Below, in pieces: positions 31,690-44,324 of a DNA stretch of 64,000 nt. Positions within the stretch are counted from its first letter, which is position 1, and the number at the start of each line of letters is the position of its first letter. Both the position numbers and the translations under genes were made by a program. Below the pieces are notes generated by a model. That model was not told where the DNA came from, ran no database searches, and saw only the letters and a list, made by a program, of their open reading frames with translations. The stretch is from Chamaecyparis obtusa (Eukaryota; Streptophyta; Pinopsida; Cupressales; Cupressaceae): assembly GCA_027943335.1 (NCBI GenBank), contig BSBK01003565.1:687001-751000 (forward strand), written 5' to 3'.

Positions 31690-34600
31690 TGTCATTGATA
31701 TTCTACTTCATCCATCTCATCATCAAGATCGTCATCATCCACAACACCATCACCACCACTATTGTCATTGTCATTGTCATCGTCATCACCATCAGCATTA
31801 TCATCATCATCATCCTCATCATCATCCTCATTAGTAGCAACATCAGTAGCAGCATCATCCTCATCAGTAGTAGCATTAGTAGCAACATCATCATCATCAG
31901 TAGTAGCATCATCGTCGTCTTCTTCTTCATATTCTACTTCGACTAGCTCTCGATCGTGATCTAGTTCTACATCATCTTCCACTTCTTCATCTTCCTTGAT
32001 ATCTTCTTCCATCGCATTATACTTTATCGATCTTCCTCTTGGATTATGTCTAACAACAAATGACAAACCTAGTTTATGTGGAACCTCTGAGTAAAATACA
32101 TGCTCACATTGGCTTGGAAGAATATAGGGCTCTTCTCCAACTGGCTCAAACAACCTTGTATTAATCATTGGAAATCTATTGTCATGTTCAATAACAGTTC
32201 TATCATGATCATTTTTATTGAGTTGTAGTCTATACCATTTCACAATGAAGAGAACTAATTTGAAGGAATTGAAGTCGCAGTCAAGTATATCAACCAAAAT
32301 ACCATAGTATTAATTTTGTGACTCTCGAGGATGTAAGTCATTTCTAGATGAAATATTAGTCACTGAGAACACTGCACTTATCCTAGAATCACAAGTTCTC
32401 TTCGTGTCATCCAACTTTTTGATGTGAAATTTATAACCATTGCAAAACATAGTCTTGTGGTGTTTCACCTGCAATAATGTCAAACATGTATAAATTATTG
32501 CATCACGAGTTGAAAAACATACGATTGATTAATTAAAAAATTTATAAGTACTTGGTGATCTCTTAAACCATATGCTAAATCTATTTTTTTTTATGTAACA
32601 TTGGGATCTCCATTGCGATGAGCTTGTATAACCAATGAAGACACGGATTCCCATGTTAATCTATGACCATCATGTTGACATTATTCAATCCATGTCATCA
32701 TCCAATCTTGATTATTTGCAATAAACAAATGTATTGCATCCCACTCTTTAGCAGTTGTACAAAAGTAAATAGATGACTTACAATAGATTTATTTTGAAGA
32801 TTAAAAATTAATTTACTATAAAAACATCTCATAATTTATTACCTTTTAGTTTCCTAAATCTATTGTTCCCCACCAAGTACTCCCCTTCAAATGTTTTAAT
32901 TGAGTCGAGATCCCAAATGCAATCTATATGGATCTTTGCTGCAAGATTAGGAAGATATTGAGTAACATACACCATCATCTGGTATACCATATATCTCTCA
33001 ACCATAGAACCCTCGAGACATGCTCTTTTTCGTACCAAACCCTTCAAAAATTTCAAATGTCTCTCAACCATCTACATTGACCTAGCATGTACAGGTCCAC
33101 ACAATTCAATCTCCTCAACTTGGTGTATGAGGTAGTGTTCTTGTGCATTGAAAAAAGGTTGAGGTAAACACTTTTTCATTTCACACATTAATCGACAAAT
33201 TCTTTTCTTCCAATATTTTATATCTTCTTTATGGATTTCTTTAGATGACAACCACCTACAAGGGATTCAAGACATAAATATATAAATACGAGACTTTACA
33301 ATATATTACTTGTTTGATATATTGAAAAAATATCACTGCTTACCTCATGTATTTTCCTAGATCATATTTCACTTGTTTGATATTATTGTCGAAGTTCTTT
33401 GGGAGAGATAGGGGTAGCAAATATTGCAACAATAGTCAGCTGATCATTTCATACAATAAAAACTAAATGCAATTACACAAATATATTGTAAATACAAAAG
33501 ACTATGACTTATCTTAATGAAGGTATGCCAATCATGTGTTTTCATCCCTGATCCAAAATTATTTTTTCTTAATAGGAGATTGTTTATATCCGCAACAAAT
33601 CCTGTAGGAAATCAAATTTTTTGGATCACTTCTTTTATGGCATTACTTTGTTGCTCTATTAATAATCAAGGAAGAACACTTCCATTAATCTGGTCTCCAT
33701 TGCTATTTGATTCAATGATATTTTTCATTGCATGATTGGAATCATGAATGTCACTACAAATTTTTCCAAGTTTTTCTTTTTCACGCCTTCCGTCCAATAT
33801 TTTTCATAGAGTCTCTATTACATTCTTTCCAATATGCATATTATCAAACAAATGCACAGTTTGTAGATGCTCATAGTAGGGCAGCCTACTAAATTCTCTG
33901 GGATAACATTTTAGTCCCTTTGGAAGCTGTTCGGTGATGCCTTCACAACCTTCAAGATCATCAACTACATAATTAACCAGCAAAACATAATCAAAATATA
34001 TAATTTTTAAACATCGACCATTCCATCGAACAATATTACTTTAAATTATATTATATTCCAACTGCCATAGCTGAGGTGTCATTCTTTTGGGCTTTGATGT
34101 AGTCTCTTCTTTTCCATTGAAAAGATGACTTTCTACACTTTGATACTTATGATTTATGGGGAGGAACTACCTATACTCATCACACCTATTTTCTTAAACT
34201 TTTGGAATGATAGGATTTTATCTTTGGACCACACATTGGACATGCAAATTTTCCTTTGTTTGAAGACTTACAAGATAACGATAAAATTGGATTAAATATG
34301 TATATTTTTATAATTTGAATTATTTCATACAACAATAATTCACCATAACATACCACAGAAATGTGTCAACCCTAGAGCATCATGAATTGTCCACACAAGC
34401 ATTGCATGGAATTGAAATTCTCTTTGTCCAATTGGTTGAGAGATGTCATACATAGTGAAACCATTCCATAACACCAACAACTCATCAATAAGAGGTGCAA
34501 GATATACATTCATATCTTTCACTTGGTACTTACCTAGTTGAATTACCAACAACATCAAATAATTATTGTGGTCATTTCACTCTAAGACTTATAATTACAT

Positions 34601-35900
34601 GTAGATAACTATAAAATAATAAGATACTTGGAACAATTATTGCCAACATAATGTGCACTCTCTTTATTGACATCCATGGAGGAAGGTTATTATTTATAAC
34701 AAAAATAGGCCACACCGAGCAAACAGATATCATCTCTCCATGTGGATTGGCACCGTTTGCTGCCAGAGAAAGCCTGAGATTTCAAGTTTCCAATTTAAAG
34801 TGTGGCCACATTTCCTCTATGTCCATAAATGATGAACCATCTGTAGCATTCGAATAATGTCATCTTGACTCCTGCTGCATCCATGGTAATCCATAAATTG
34901 TTCCAAGCTATTGCACTTGAATAATCATTTCAGACATGGAATAATGGGGATGTGATGAAGAACCTTGTGATGCACTTTTTTGTCACTTGATCATCTCGAT
35001 ATCTACTCGTGTGGTATTCAGGGCATTCTGTTGCATTTTCATGTTCTTTATAATAAATAATATGATCTTCAAGACAAGCATCTATTGTTTGATACTCTAT
35101 TCCAATATGTTTCATAATGGTACATAATTCTCAGTACAAGCGAGGAAGAATATTTGATGGTGGTAATAGAAAGTCACCTATCAATCTACAATAAATAATA
35201 TAAGTCATTACTATAAACAATCTTAATGGTACATGTTTCACCTTTTATAGACTATAATGACATATATGACAAACTTTAGCATGCGTGATATTGCTATGTT
35301 GGATAAACCATTCATAACCTTCCAATTCAGCAACAATAATACAACAAAGAGAAGAGTAGATTGGGAGCCTTCATAAAAGGTTGTGTCCGCCTTCTCAAGT
35401 AGAGGTATATCATGGACATTGTCAATGTCCTCCTCATCAATAGCACTAGCACCACCAGTGCCAAATGTGTCAACGATCAGTTCATTCATACCATCATCTT
35501 CAAATGTGTTTTCTAGTGCATGATCATTATCTTCCATGGGATCATGATCTTCAACTTCAACATTCACACCTCCATGTTCTTCTATATTCACACTGGGGAT
35601 ATCAACCTATATAAAAATGATAATCAAACCTCCTTCCATGGTTCATATGTATATTAATTGTGAAAAAAAATAACAAACAACTTACCACTGGATTATAATC
35701 AAAGCGCCCTTCCATGTGACCATTCTCCCTACAATGTCTCTTTGCTATTTTAATTTTGATTCTTCTTTTCTTTAAGTCATTATAACTCTTTCATGGACAA
35801 TAACATTTGTCATCGCCTTCTCTTTAAAAGTTAGACAACAATCTAGTGATTGTTTCCCTATTTTGATCAAATTCTCTTGTATTATCTGACATGATCCTTA
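31690..35900 (-). pseudogene. CACTA transposase (transposase-associated, TNP2, DUF4218, DUF4216), broken
   Basis: Read leftwards: the transposase-associated Cys region near 35890-35690 (with stops); acidic spacer 35591-35390; TNP2 core at 34558-34340 (MNVYLAPLIDELLVLWNGF, MLVWTIHDALGLTHF) and 34000-33520 (YEHLQTVHLFDNMHIGKNVI, with three stops); DUF4218 at 33230-32829 (LIHQVEEIELCGPVHARS, stop, VERHLKFLKGLVRKRACLEG); DUF4216 at 32297-32000 (EPYILPSQCEHVFYSEVPHK, VVRHNPRG). A long Asp/Glu tail encoded by an (ATC)n-type run follows to 31692. Introns lie between blocks. The stop in DUF4218 (33074-33072) is TAG where Trp is expected. The protein would bind CACTA ends and catalyse cut-and-paste; this copy is inactive. 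Confidence 0.85.
31691..31935. repeat. Trinucleotide-rich (ATC)n tract encoding an acidic tail
   Basis: Impure ATC/ATT/GTC repeat; on the minus strand it encodes a run of Asp with some Glu, Asn and Ala at the end of the DUF4216 frame. Frames on the other strand (His/Ser-rich) are by-products. Confidence 0.75.
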
Positions 35901-35944
35901 ATGTTTCTATCTGCAAAACAAATTGGAGATGCCTCCTTTCATTA

Positions 35945-36230
35945 GCTTATGAACAATGCCAGTATTAGACAGTGAGCTCATGAACAATGCCAGTATTACA
36001 TAGTGAGCTCGTGAAGAATGTATGATGCCCTAACTTGCAGCCTACGAACCATCAAGACATTTCCTCATGAAATGATCATAAACGGGGAGTACCACATAGT
36101 GAATATCAACAGAAAAATAAATAAAAAGAGATCAAACACTTCACACAATGCCTTGAAGGTAATAGAAATGATGCCCTAGCTCTTAAAGCTCGCAGGTCAT
36201 CAAGCATTCCAAATGAAAAGATGTAAACAA
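35945..36230. repeat. Single inverted 243-type unit facing the 395-bp array
   Basis: Contains 'gccagtattaaacagtgagctcatg', 'gatgccctaacttgcagcc' and 'gatcaaacacttcacacaatgcc', that is, the unit found at 42.3-44.0 kb. It sits between transposase start and the oppositely oriented 395-bp array. Confidence 0.75.
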
Positions 36231-39112
36231 TGCCAGTATTAAACATTGAGATCATGAAAAATTTATCATGTCCCTATTTGATCTAATCACATCTATATAA
36301 CAAATAGAGCACCGACCAATCAAATAGGGACATGAGGTGCTCAAACGGGGAGCTCATAAAATAATATATTTAGTCTTAATAAAATCTTATAAAATAACAT
36401 ATATTGTGTGAAGTGTTTGATCTCTTTTTATTTATTTTGTTGTTGATATTCACTATGTGGTACTCCCCATTTATGATCATTTAATGAGGAAATGTCTTGA
36501 TGGCTTGCGGACTGCAAGCTAAGGCATCATGCATTATTTATGAGCTCACTATTTGAGCACTAGCCAATCAAATAGGGACATGAGGTGCTCAAACAATGAG
36601 CTCGTAAACAATGTATGATGCCCTAGTTGTAGGTAGTTATCTCTTCTATAATGATGGAGGAGTGAAAGGTAATGATCAATGAGGTTGCTGATATTAGATC
36701 ATACATTAACACACTATTTTGAATTTGAGCTCGGGCATCATGCAATGTTATTGCTATCATTGCATGCTTGTTGTTGTTGTGAAAATACCATATATTGTGT
36801 GAAGTGTTTGATCTCTCTTTATTTGTTTTGTTGTTGATATTCACTATGTGGTACTCCCCATTTATGATGCTTTCATGAGGAAATGTCTTGATGTCTTGTG
36901 GACTACAAGCTAGGGCATCATGCATTATTTATGAGCTCACTGTTTGAGCACCGACCAATCAAATAGGGACATGAGGTGCTCAAACAATGAGCTCATAAAC
37001 AATGCATGATTCCCTAGTTGTAGGTAGTTATCTCTTCTATAATGATGGAGGAGTGAAAGGTAATGATCAATGAGGTTGCTGCTATTAGATCATACATTAA
37101 CACACTTACTATTTTGAATTTTACGTCGGGCATCATGCAATGTTATTGCTTTCATTGCATGCTTGCTATTGTTGTGCAAACAACATATATTGTGTGAAGT
37201 GTTTGATCTCTCTTTATTTGTTTTGTTGTTGATATTCACTATGTGGTACTCCCTGTTTATGATCATTTCATGAGGAAATATCTTGGTGGCTTGCAGGCTG
37301 CAAGCTAGGGCATCATGCATTATTTATGAGCTCACTATTTGAGCACTGACCAATCAAATAGGGACATGAGGTGCTCAAACAGTGAGCTCATAAACAATGC
37401 ATGATGCCCTAGTTGTAGGTAGTTATCTCTTCTATAATGATGGAGGAGTGAAAGGTAATGATCAATGAGGTTGCTACTATTAGATCATACATTAACACAC
37501 TTACTATTTTGAATTTGACCTCAGGCATCATGCAATGTTATTATTTTCATTGCATGCTTGTTGTTGTTGTGCAAACAACATATATTGTGTGAAGTGTTTG
37601 ATCTCTCTTTATTTGTTTTGTTGTTGATATTCACTATGTGGTACTCCCCTTTTATAATCATTTCATGAGGAAATGTCTTGATGGCTTACGGACTGTAAGA
37701 TACGACATCATGCATTATTTATGAGTTCATTGTTTGAGCACCGACCAATCAAATAAGGACATGAGGTGCTCAAATAGTGAGCTCATAATCAATGCATGAT
37801 GCCCTAGTTGTAGGTATTTATCTCTTCTATAATAATAGAGGAGTGAAAGATAATGATCAATGAGGTTGCTGCTATTAGATCATATATTAACACACTTACT
37901 ATTTTGAATTTTAGCTCGAGCATCATGCAATTTTATTGCTATCATTGCATGCTTTCTGATGTTGTGCAAACAACATATATTGTGTGAAGTGTTTGATCTC
38001 TCTTTATTTGTTTTGTTGTTGATATTCACTATGTGGTACTCCCTGTTTATGATCATTTTATGAGGAAATGTCTTGATGGCTTGTGGGCTGCAAGTTAGGG
38101 CATCATACATTATTTATGAGCTCACTATTTGAGCATTGACCAATCAAATAGGGACATGAGGTGCTCAAAAAGTGAGCTCATAAACAATGCATGATGCCCT
38201 AGTTGTAGGTAGTTATCTCTTCTATAATGATGGAGGAGTGAAAGGTAATGATCAATAAGGTTGCTGCTATTAGATCATACATTAACACGCTTAATGTATT
38301 GAATTTGACCTCAGGCATCATGTAATGTTATTGTTGTCATTGCATGCTTGCTGCTATTGTGCAAACAACATATATTGTGTGAAGTGTTTGATCTCTCTTT
38401 ATTTGTTTTGTTGTTGATAGTCACTATGTGGTACTCCCCGTTTATGATAATTTCATGAGGAAATGTCTTGATGGCTTGCGGGCTACAAGCTAGGGCATCA
38501 TGCATTATTTATGAGCTCACTATTTGAGTACCAACCAATGAAATAGGGACATGAGGTGCTCAAACAGTGAGCTCACAAACAATGCATGATGCCCTAGTTG
38601 TAGGTAGTTATCTCTTCTATAATGATGGAGGAGTGAAAGGTAATGATCAATGAGGTTGCTGCTATTAGATCATACATTAACACACTTACTATTTTGAATT
38701 TGAGTTTGGGCATCATGCAATGTTATTGTTGTCATTGCATGCTTGCTGCTATTATGCAAACAACATATATTGTGTGAAGTGTTTGATCTCTCTTTATTTT
38801 TTTTGGTTTTGATATTCACTATGTGGTACTCTCTGTTTATGATCATTTCATGAGAAAATGTCTTGATGGCTTGTGGGCTGGAAGCTAGGGCATCATGCAT
38901 TATTTATGAGCTTACTATTTGAGCATCGGCCAATCAAATAGGGACATGAGGTGCTCAAATAGTGAGCTCATAAACAATGCATGATGCCCTAGTTATAGGT
39001 AGTTATCTCTTCTATAATGATGGAGGAGTGAAAGGTAATGACCAATGAGGTTGTTGCTATTAGATCATATATTAACATGCTTACTATTTTGAATTTGAGC
39101 TCGGGCATCGTG
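36230..39112. repeat. Satellite-like array, 395-bp period, 7 units
   Basis: The landmark CCCTAG occurs at 36621, 37012, 37407, 37802, 38197, 38592 and 38987: spacing 391 then 395 five times. Each unit has the 108-nt hairpin, 'aggtagttatctcttctataatgatgg', 'gatcatacattaa', 'gggcatcatgcaatgttatt' and 'catatattgtgtgaagtgtttgatc'. Sequence drifts by a few per cent while length is held. Confidence 0.9.
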
Positions 39113-40870
39113 CAAAAGTGTCTTTGAAGTTGTATAATTTCAAAGAATTAATGAAGAATGCATTAGGTCATATGTCTCAAATGTATTCCTGATTTATTAT
39201 TGCTAACTCTTTGTATGTTGAAGTTTGTAATCTCTTTATATAATGGATAAATCCAATGGTCTTTCTAACCTATGCAATCGATGTGATGAAACACATTCAT
39301 TTTTTGGTATCTTGATGTGAATGTGTTGGAATAGCCTATCTTTTTGTATGTCAAGGTTTATTGTCCATATTTTTTCATCATTGCATTTTAAGCTAAAAAT
39401 TTCCTTTGTAATCATTATCCATTGTGAAACCCTATTTGGTATTCATACGTCTATCATTAGAATTTCTTTTATTCATTTTTTCCTAGTTTTATGTTTTCTC
39501 CTTTATGTACTTTCAGGTTTAAAGTACATAAAAATACCAAATACCCCTATCATATGAGGAAGTTTCCCCTCTCAAATGCAGAGGACACGGTTGTTACTAC
39601 TCATAGGATGAAAAGGGTCATTCTGAAGAAAGCATTCACAATGACAAATCTATTTACCAACAAAACTATAATTTAATAAATTTCACTATGGTCCTGGAAA
39701 ACTCAAATGGACTTTCCTACCTATGAGAAATGAAAAGTACATAAAAAATGAGAGATATGCCTTAATCCTTTGCATAGAGTTACAAAAAGAAATAATGTTC
39801 TATCACAAGTGAATTAAAAGAAAATAATAATATTTAATACAAAATAGAATAATTTTTTTCATTAGAAAAATTGTAGCCATTGATCCTTATAAGTATGGTC
39901 TATAAATTCTTAGTTTCAAGACAATGACTAACCAAATGAACCTCATGAAGATGACAAGTAAGAACTTATAAATTTTAGGATTGTATTATTTTACCAATGA
40001 ATCATTTGTCTTTCCTTGTAGCCTCTTTTGTCTTGGCATCTAAAATTCAAAATAGGAAACCGAACCACACTGTACTAATAGATCAATCCTCTAATCCTAA
40101 TTGACATGGTCTAACCAAAAGGTCATTGGGATTTAGGTAACTAGTCTTTGGTAGTGTCGAGACTTCTCCAAAAAGGCATATTTATGTAGTATAACATGGG
40201 ACTTCTTAAAAGAGACTCATTGCATGGTTCATCTTTAATATTTCAATAATTTAGTTAATAGATCATAAACACTAAAAAATTGAGATAAACCCAATCTCTT
40301 TGGAAATATGTGTGTATGTCTATACATACATACATATGTATGTATGTATGTATGTATGTATATACATATACACACACATATGATCAACTATATAAAGTTT
40401 GTTCTCAAATTTGTAGGAAGAAATCTAAATTTACTTGATCTAGGACACTAGACAACTTATGTAAATTGTTCAAGGACTAGCACAATTGTGATTCATACCA
40501 CCTAAAGTGGTTCATCTCAATCTTTGATAATATGTAATATTATCTAGTTTTCATCAATATCTAGTTTTCACTTACAACTTCCAAGTAAAAATGGAACTGG
40601 ATGAAGAGATAGGGTGGTAGCAATTACTAGGTGACTATACTGATATATATTGTTGTTAGGTTGATAATTAATAAAAAGAATCCCATGTTGAATAATTTTG
40701 GATTATTTGAAATACGTCCCTTGACTACAATTGAACATACATGTGAAATAACATTTCAATGTAAGACACATACATACAACATTTTCAATGTACAATATGT
40801 AAATAATATCAAGCATTAAGTAGAAGGCCTATGCAACAAATTTTATTGAAGTAACATACACAACAAATTT
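39113..40870. other. Unique-looking insert between the two arrays
   Basis: No recognisable protein. A (TATG)n/(CATA)n microsatellite lies at 40322-40366. Begins abruptly inside a repeat unit after 'gggcatcgtgcaa'. Confidence 0.5.
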
Positions 40871-40884
40871 TGAAAATTATATTG

Positions 40885-41405
40885 AACATTGAATCAAGTT
40901 TGTTGAAGCTTGAAAATGATAAGCATTATGATGTTGAGGTATGGTGTGGTAAGCACAAGTATAGTTTCTCGTAAGCTACTATTGCTATAGTTTTTGTTTT
41001 TCAATAGTTGTAGAATCTAGCTTCTCCTATACTTACACGTATGTATATATTTTGGGCTTGGCTTTAATGTCATGTAAATTTGAGTGAAATGGTAATAATA
41101 TTTAAGAGCAACAAGTATATCATTTTAAACAACTATGCATATACATTATATAACAGGAGGAGTGATATATTTTAATGGCAACACTTAATGAGAAGACACA
41201 AAGAAACCCAAATACCTGTGAAGACACACTTGGAGCCATCAGAGATTATAAAGACATCCAAAGACATTAACTGGAGGATTTTGGCACCTATAATGGCCTA
41301 TGAAGTCATTTCATGCAATAAGAATGACGAATGTGTAATAAGTCCTAAAAGGCCTAATAAGCCTTAGGACCAAATTTGGAGTCTAGGATAGAATTAGGTG
41401 TTACA
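40885..41405. repeat. ~510-bp block duplicated at 48690-49198
   Basis: 'ttgaagcttgaaaatgataagcattatgatg' to 'gtgttacaagtttcaaatagga' recurs in the same orientation in the outer CACTA with modest divergence. It shows that the two nested CACTA elements shared more than their termini. Confidence 0.8.
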
Positions 41406-42284
41406 AGTTTCAAATAGGATGATACTTATATGATGGCTTAAGTAAATTGTTCTTACCTTGAGACTAGTACACCATGGGATTAGAGGATGGTTGTTATAAT
41501 AGCAACTGTGTGTCTGTGGGATACTTTTATATTTTGTATTAAATGATGATAGATACACATGTTTCTTCCTTTTGCAACAGTTTATATTTTGATACTTATA
41601 TCTTGAATTGTCAAATGACCAATGAGTGATAATTTCCAAAGTGTATCATAATTAAAGGCATGTGAATTCATATTGTAATTGATCTGAATGTCATTGTGTA
41701 ATATTTTTACTTACGATATTAATTTTAATATATCCCTATTAAGAGATCCCTATTTTATTATTGATGTCCCTATTTACATCTTTTCATCAAATGACCCAAA
41801 AACATCAAGAATGGTCCTATATGGTCATTAATAGCCAACTTTCTAAAGAATATGAATGAATAAAAACATACATAAGTGGATGAACATAAATAATGAAGGT
41901 ACCAGACATTTCCTAAAGTAATGAAGTGTTGACCCGGGGTTCAATCTAGTATGATCCAAAACCTGCAAGGAAGGAAAAGATGGGGTTAGATCCAAAGGAT
42001 CTAAGCAATGTCTGGCAACATATTCCTGATCCTCATCTACAATTATGCATGTGCATAGTCAAGCCATAAACAGAGTCAACAACATGGTAGCATTGATCCA
42101 ATAACAGAAAATACATTACAAATGTCAAACTCGCGATCTCAATGAAATAAACAGTGTATAAAACAATATATGGTGCACAACAGCTGCAAGCATACAATGA
42201 CAACAATAACATTGCATGATGCTCAAGCTCAAATTCAAAATAGTAAGTGTATTAATGTATGTTTGCATGATGCCAAATATTAAA
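41405..42284. repeat. Noncoding stretch with a ~230-bp dispersed repeat
   Basis: 41830-42060 ('catacataagtggatgaacataaataatgaagg' to 'ctacaattatgcatgtgcatag') recurs at about 46860-47070, 48090-48300 and 51660-51870. 41405-41830 shows no gene. Confidence 0.7.
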
Positions 42285-43965
42285 CAGTGAGCTCATGAAC
42301 AATGCTAGTATTAAACAGTGAGCTCATGAACAATGTATGATGCCCTAGCTTGCAGCCCACAAACCATCAAGATATTTTCTTATGAAATGATCATAAACGG
42401 GGAGTACCACATAGTGAATATCAATAGCAAAACAAATAAAGAGAGATCAAACACTTCACACAATGCCTTGAAGGTAATAGAAATGATGCCCTAGCTCTCA
42501 AAGCTCACAGGTCATCAAGCATTCTAAATGAAAAGATGTAAACAATGTCAGTATTAAACAGTGAGCTCATGAACAATGTATGATGCCCTAGCTTGCAGCC
42601 CGTGAGCCATCAAGACATTTCCTCATGAAATGATCATAAACAGGCAGTACCACATAGTGAATATCAACAAAAAAATAAATAAAGAGAGATCAAACACTTC
42701 ACACAATGCCTTGAAGGTAATAGAAGCGATGCCCTAGCTCTCAAAGCTCACAGGTCGTCAGACATTCCAAATGATAAGATGTAAACAATGCTAGTATTAA
42801 ATAGTGAGCTCATGAACTATGTATGATGCCCTAGCTTGTAGCCTGCGATCCATCAAGACATTTTCTCATGAAATGATCATAAACGGGGAGTACCACATAG
42901 TGAATATCAACAGCAAAACAAATAAAGAGAGATCAAACACTTCACACAATGCCTTGAAGGTAATAGAAGCGATGCCCTAGCTCTTAAAGCTCGCAGGTCA
43001 TCAGGCATTCCAAATGATAAGATGTAAATAATGTCAGTATTAAATAGTGAGCTCATGAACTATGTATGATGCCCTAGCTTATAGCTCGCGAGCCATCAAG
43101 ATATTTCCTCATGAAATGATCATAAATAGGGAGTACCACATAGTGAATATCAATAGCAAAACAAATAAAGAGAGATCAAACACTTCACACAATGCCTTGA
43201 AGGTAATAGAAGCGATGCCCTAGCTCTCAAAGCTCACAAGTCATCAGGCATTCCAAATGATAAGATCTAAATAATGCCAGTATTAAACAGTGAGCTCATG
43301 AACTATATATGATGCCCTAGCTTGAAGCCCATGAGCCATCAAGACATTTCCTTGTGAAATGATCATAAACAGGGAGTACCACATAGTGAATATCAACGGC
43401 AAATCAAAAAAAGAGAGATCAAACACTTCACATAATGCCTTGAAGGTAATAGAAGTGATGTCCTAGCTCTCAAAGCTCGTAGGTCATTAGGCATTCGAAA
43501 TGATAAGATGTAAACAATGCCAGTATTAAACAGTGAGCTCATGAACTAAGTATGATGCCCTAGCTTGCAGCTCATGAGCCATCAAGACATTTTCTCATGA
43601 AATGATCATAAATGGGGAGTACCACATAGTGAATATCAATAGCAAAACAAATAAAGAGAGATCAAACACTTCACACAATGCCTTGAAGGTAATAGAAGCA
43701 ATGGCCTAGCTCTCAAAGTTCGCAGGTCATCAGGCATTCCAAATGATAAGATGTAAACAATGCCAGTATTAAACAGTGAGCTCATGAACTATATATGATA
43801 CCCTAGCTTGAAGCCCGTGAGCCATCAAGACATTTCCTCATGAAATGATCATAAACAGGGAGTACCACATAGTGAATATCAACAACAAAACAAATAAAGA
43901 GAGATTAAACACATCACACAATGCCTTGAAGGTAATAGCTCTCAAATCTCGCGGGTCACTGAGCA
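42285..43965. repeat. Satellite-like array, 243-bp period, 7 units, opposite orientation
   Basis: CCCTAG landmarks at 42343, 42586, 42829, 43072, 43315, 43558 and 43801: six successive spacings of exactly 243 bp. Units contain the reverse complement of parts of the 395-bp unit (for example 'gatcaaacacttcacacaatg', 'ggggagtaccacatagtgaatatcaa'). Confidence 0.92.
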
Positions 43966-44009
43966 TTCCAAATGCTTATTAAGATGTAAACAATGACACT
44001 GAAATTGAT

Positions 44010-44321
44010 TTAATGAGAAGACAAAGCTCGAATGACTACCTCAAATACCAGTGCCCTCTTCCCACATGGTGTCAGCCTCTTTGCACATGCCAAACATGAA
44101 TGCCCTCTTTGCGCCACGCAAAATTGCAGTGTTGTCTTCGCGGTAGCTCTTCGAATTCACAAATTATAAATGACACTTTCTTTTTCTTTCTTTTTTTGTT
44201 TATAACCAAATGGGTGTCGCAATTACAAAAATATTGTCGCTATTACGACACTATCAAGGGCACTTGCAAAAAAAAACACAAATTGTGGTGGCGTCAAAAT
44301 TTGACCCCAAATGTTGTAGTG
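44010..44321. repeat. Right subterminal region and terminus of the inner CACTA
   Basis: 'gagaagacaaagctcgaatg... cctcttcccacatgg' through 'accaaatgggtgtcgcaatt' to the terminus 'ccccaaatgttgtagtg'. Homologous blocks occur at 46131-46338 (internal, lacking the last ~100 bp) and 52995-53336 (the outer terminus). Confidence 0.85.
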
Positions 44322-44324
44322 TCA

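Larger units (their letters stand above)
28950..44321 (-). mobile_element. Inner CACTA transposon, 15.4 kb, with TSD TCA
   Basis: Starts CACTAGTACATTTGAGAT at 28950; the far end reads CACTACAACATTTGGGGTC on the minus strand from 44321. TCA lies on both sides (28947-28949 and 44322-44324). The flanks rejoin into an intact copy of the surrounding repeat, an independent proof of both boundaries. Contents: CG-richer subterminal sequence (28950-29480), a GRF zinc-finger frame, a fold-back insertion, a broken transposase (31690-35900), a 395-bp array and a 243-bp array. Transposase lies on the minus strand, so the element's 5' end is at 44321. Confidence 0.9.

Noticed and set aside
31616..31959. 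His- or Ser-rich plus-strand frames
   Set aside because: Antisense of the acidic (ATC)n tail of the CACTA transposase.
36623..38900. A ~76-codon minus-strand frame (starting MHDALACSP) recurs in most 395-bp units
   Set aside because: It is read through the hairpin flank of each repeat unit, is broken in several units and matches no domain; conservation follows the repeat itself. A dN/dS test across units would settle it.
36230..43965. Regularly spaced repeats suggesting a CRISPR-like array
   Set aside because: Unit length of 243-395 bp, no short repeat/unique spacer structure, and a plant transposon context.
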